This document shows positions 12,570-12,677 of a stretch of DNA of 12,677 bases, one piece after another. The notes under the pieces were generated by a model. That model was not told the origin of the DNA, did no database searches, and saw nothing but the letters and a program-made list of their open reading frames with translations. The stretch is from Baffinella frigidus (lineage: Eukaryota; Cryptophyceae; Cryptomonadales; Baffinellaceae). Position 1 is the first letter of the stretch; each line of letters begins with the position of its first letter. The stretch spans positions 233,954-246,630 of the forward strand of contig MU646713.1 in the NCBI GenBank assembly GCA_026770585.1, written 5' to 3'. The position numbers and the translations under genes were made by a program.

Positions 12570-12571
12570 GG
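11871..12571 (+). repeat. Telomere-type (TTTAGGG)n array, right, variant-rich
   Basis: About 700 bp of 7-mers with TTTAGGG, TTTGGGG, TTGAGGG, TTTCGGG and shorter or longer variants. Two runs of exactly six consecutive TTGAGGG units lie at 12110-12151 and 12530-12571. The orientation is the same as the left array. Non-telomeric sequence follows from 12572, so this array is interstitial in the window. Confidence 0.93.
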
Positions 12572-12581
12572 TGTAATCCAG

Positions 12582-12649
12582 ACCTGCCTCGACTCGTGGA
12601 TGTTTGCAAGGAGCTTGAGATCGACAGCATCGCTCACCTGGGGGGGTAG
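12582..12649 (+). other. Possible short exon directly after the telomeric array
   Basis: After AATCCAG, an acceptor-like word, the frame LPRLVDVCKELEIDSIAHLG then G and stop (TAG 12647-12649) has codon use like the real exons here (CTC, GTG, AAG, GAG, ATC, GAC). It is too short to identify and no upstream exon is visible through the telomeric repeats. It could be the displaced 3' end of a gene, or chance. Confidence 0.25.
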
Positions 12650-12677
12650 AGAGAGAGAGAGAGAGAGAGGGAGGGAG
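12650..12677 (+). repeat. (GA)n microsatellite
   Basis: Alternating GA turns into GGGAGGGAG at the window edge. The array may continue outside. Confidence 0.85.

Overview
This window looks like a subtelomeric or subtelomere-derived stretch of a eukaryotic nuclear genome, probably a microalga or related protist. Three observations point that way. There are blocks of plant/algal-type (TTTAGGG)n repeat at 1-154 and 11871-12571. There are spliceosomal genes with GT..AG introns and GC-rich codons. One predicted protein begins with a signal peptide plus an Arg/Ser/Ala-rich stretch, as in preproteins of algae with complex plastids. No tRNA, rRNA, CRISPR array or bacterial operon is visible, and the species cannot be named from the sequence.

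Layout: 1-310 is a telomere-type array decaying into degenerate repeats. 311-1930 holds a dispersed/tandem subtelomeric repeat of about 90-140 bp in at least seven copies. 1931-5300 is non-genic and packed with inverted and direct repeats. It includes a 96-bp inverted repeat (3461-3556/4390-4485) and three related modules (4021-5048) whose conserved flanks enclose different middles, two of them foldbacks. 5302-5833 (minus) is a two-exon gene with a targeting leader and a truncated Tudor-like domain. 6071-6407 is a MITE with 33-bp terminal repeats. 6702-8095 (plus) is the best gene: four exons encoding an unrecognised membrane protein of about 243 aa with four membrane spans. The two genes are divergent.

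8464-11764 is a transposon graveyard. The dominant family (MITE-A) is a near-palindromic 121-122 bp element flanked by TA, present as six full-length copies in the window plus several fragments. One copy is nested inside another, and two are inserted in a minisatellite whose uninterrupted units show the empty site. A second TA-flanked foldback family (MITE-B) and a 170-bp foldback are also present. An inverted, internally deleted copy of the membrane-protein gene (9575-10055) carries a 57-bp perfect foldback with a 5-bp target duplication. A short reading frame at 10154-10267 resembles the C-terminal Cys/His domain of piggyBac transposases.

The main interest is the record of small palindromic elements, readable because pre-insertion paralogues lie in the same window. 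No complete transposase is present, so all elements are non-autonomous as seen here. Both telomere-type arrays read G-rich on the same strand and the right one is followed by unique sequence, so neither is shown to be a chromosome end.
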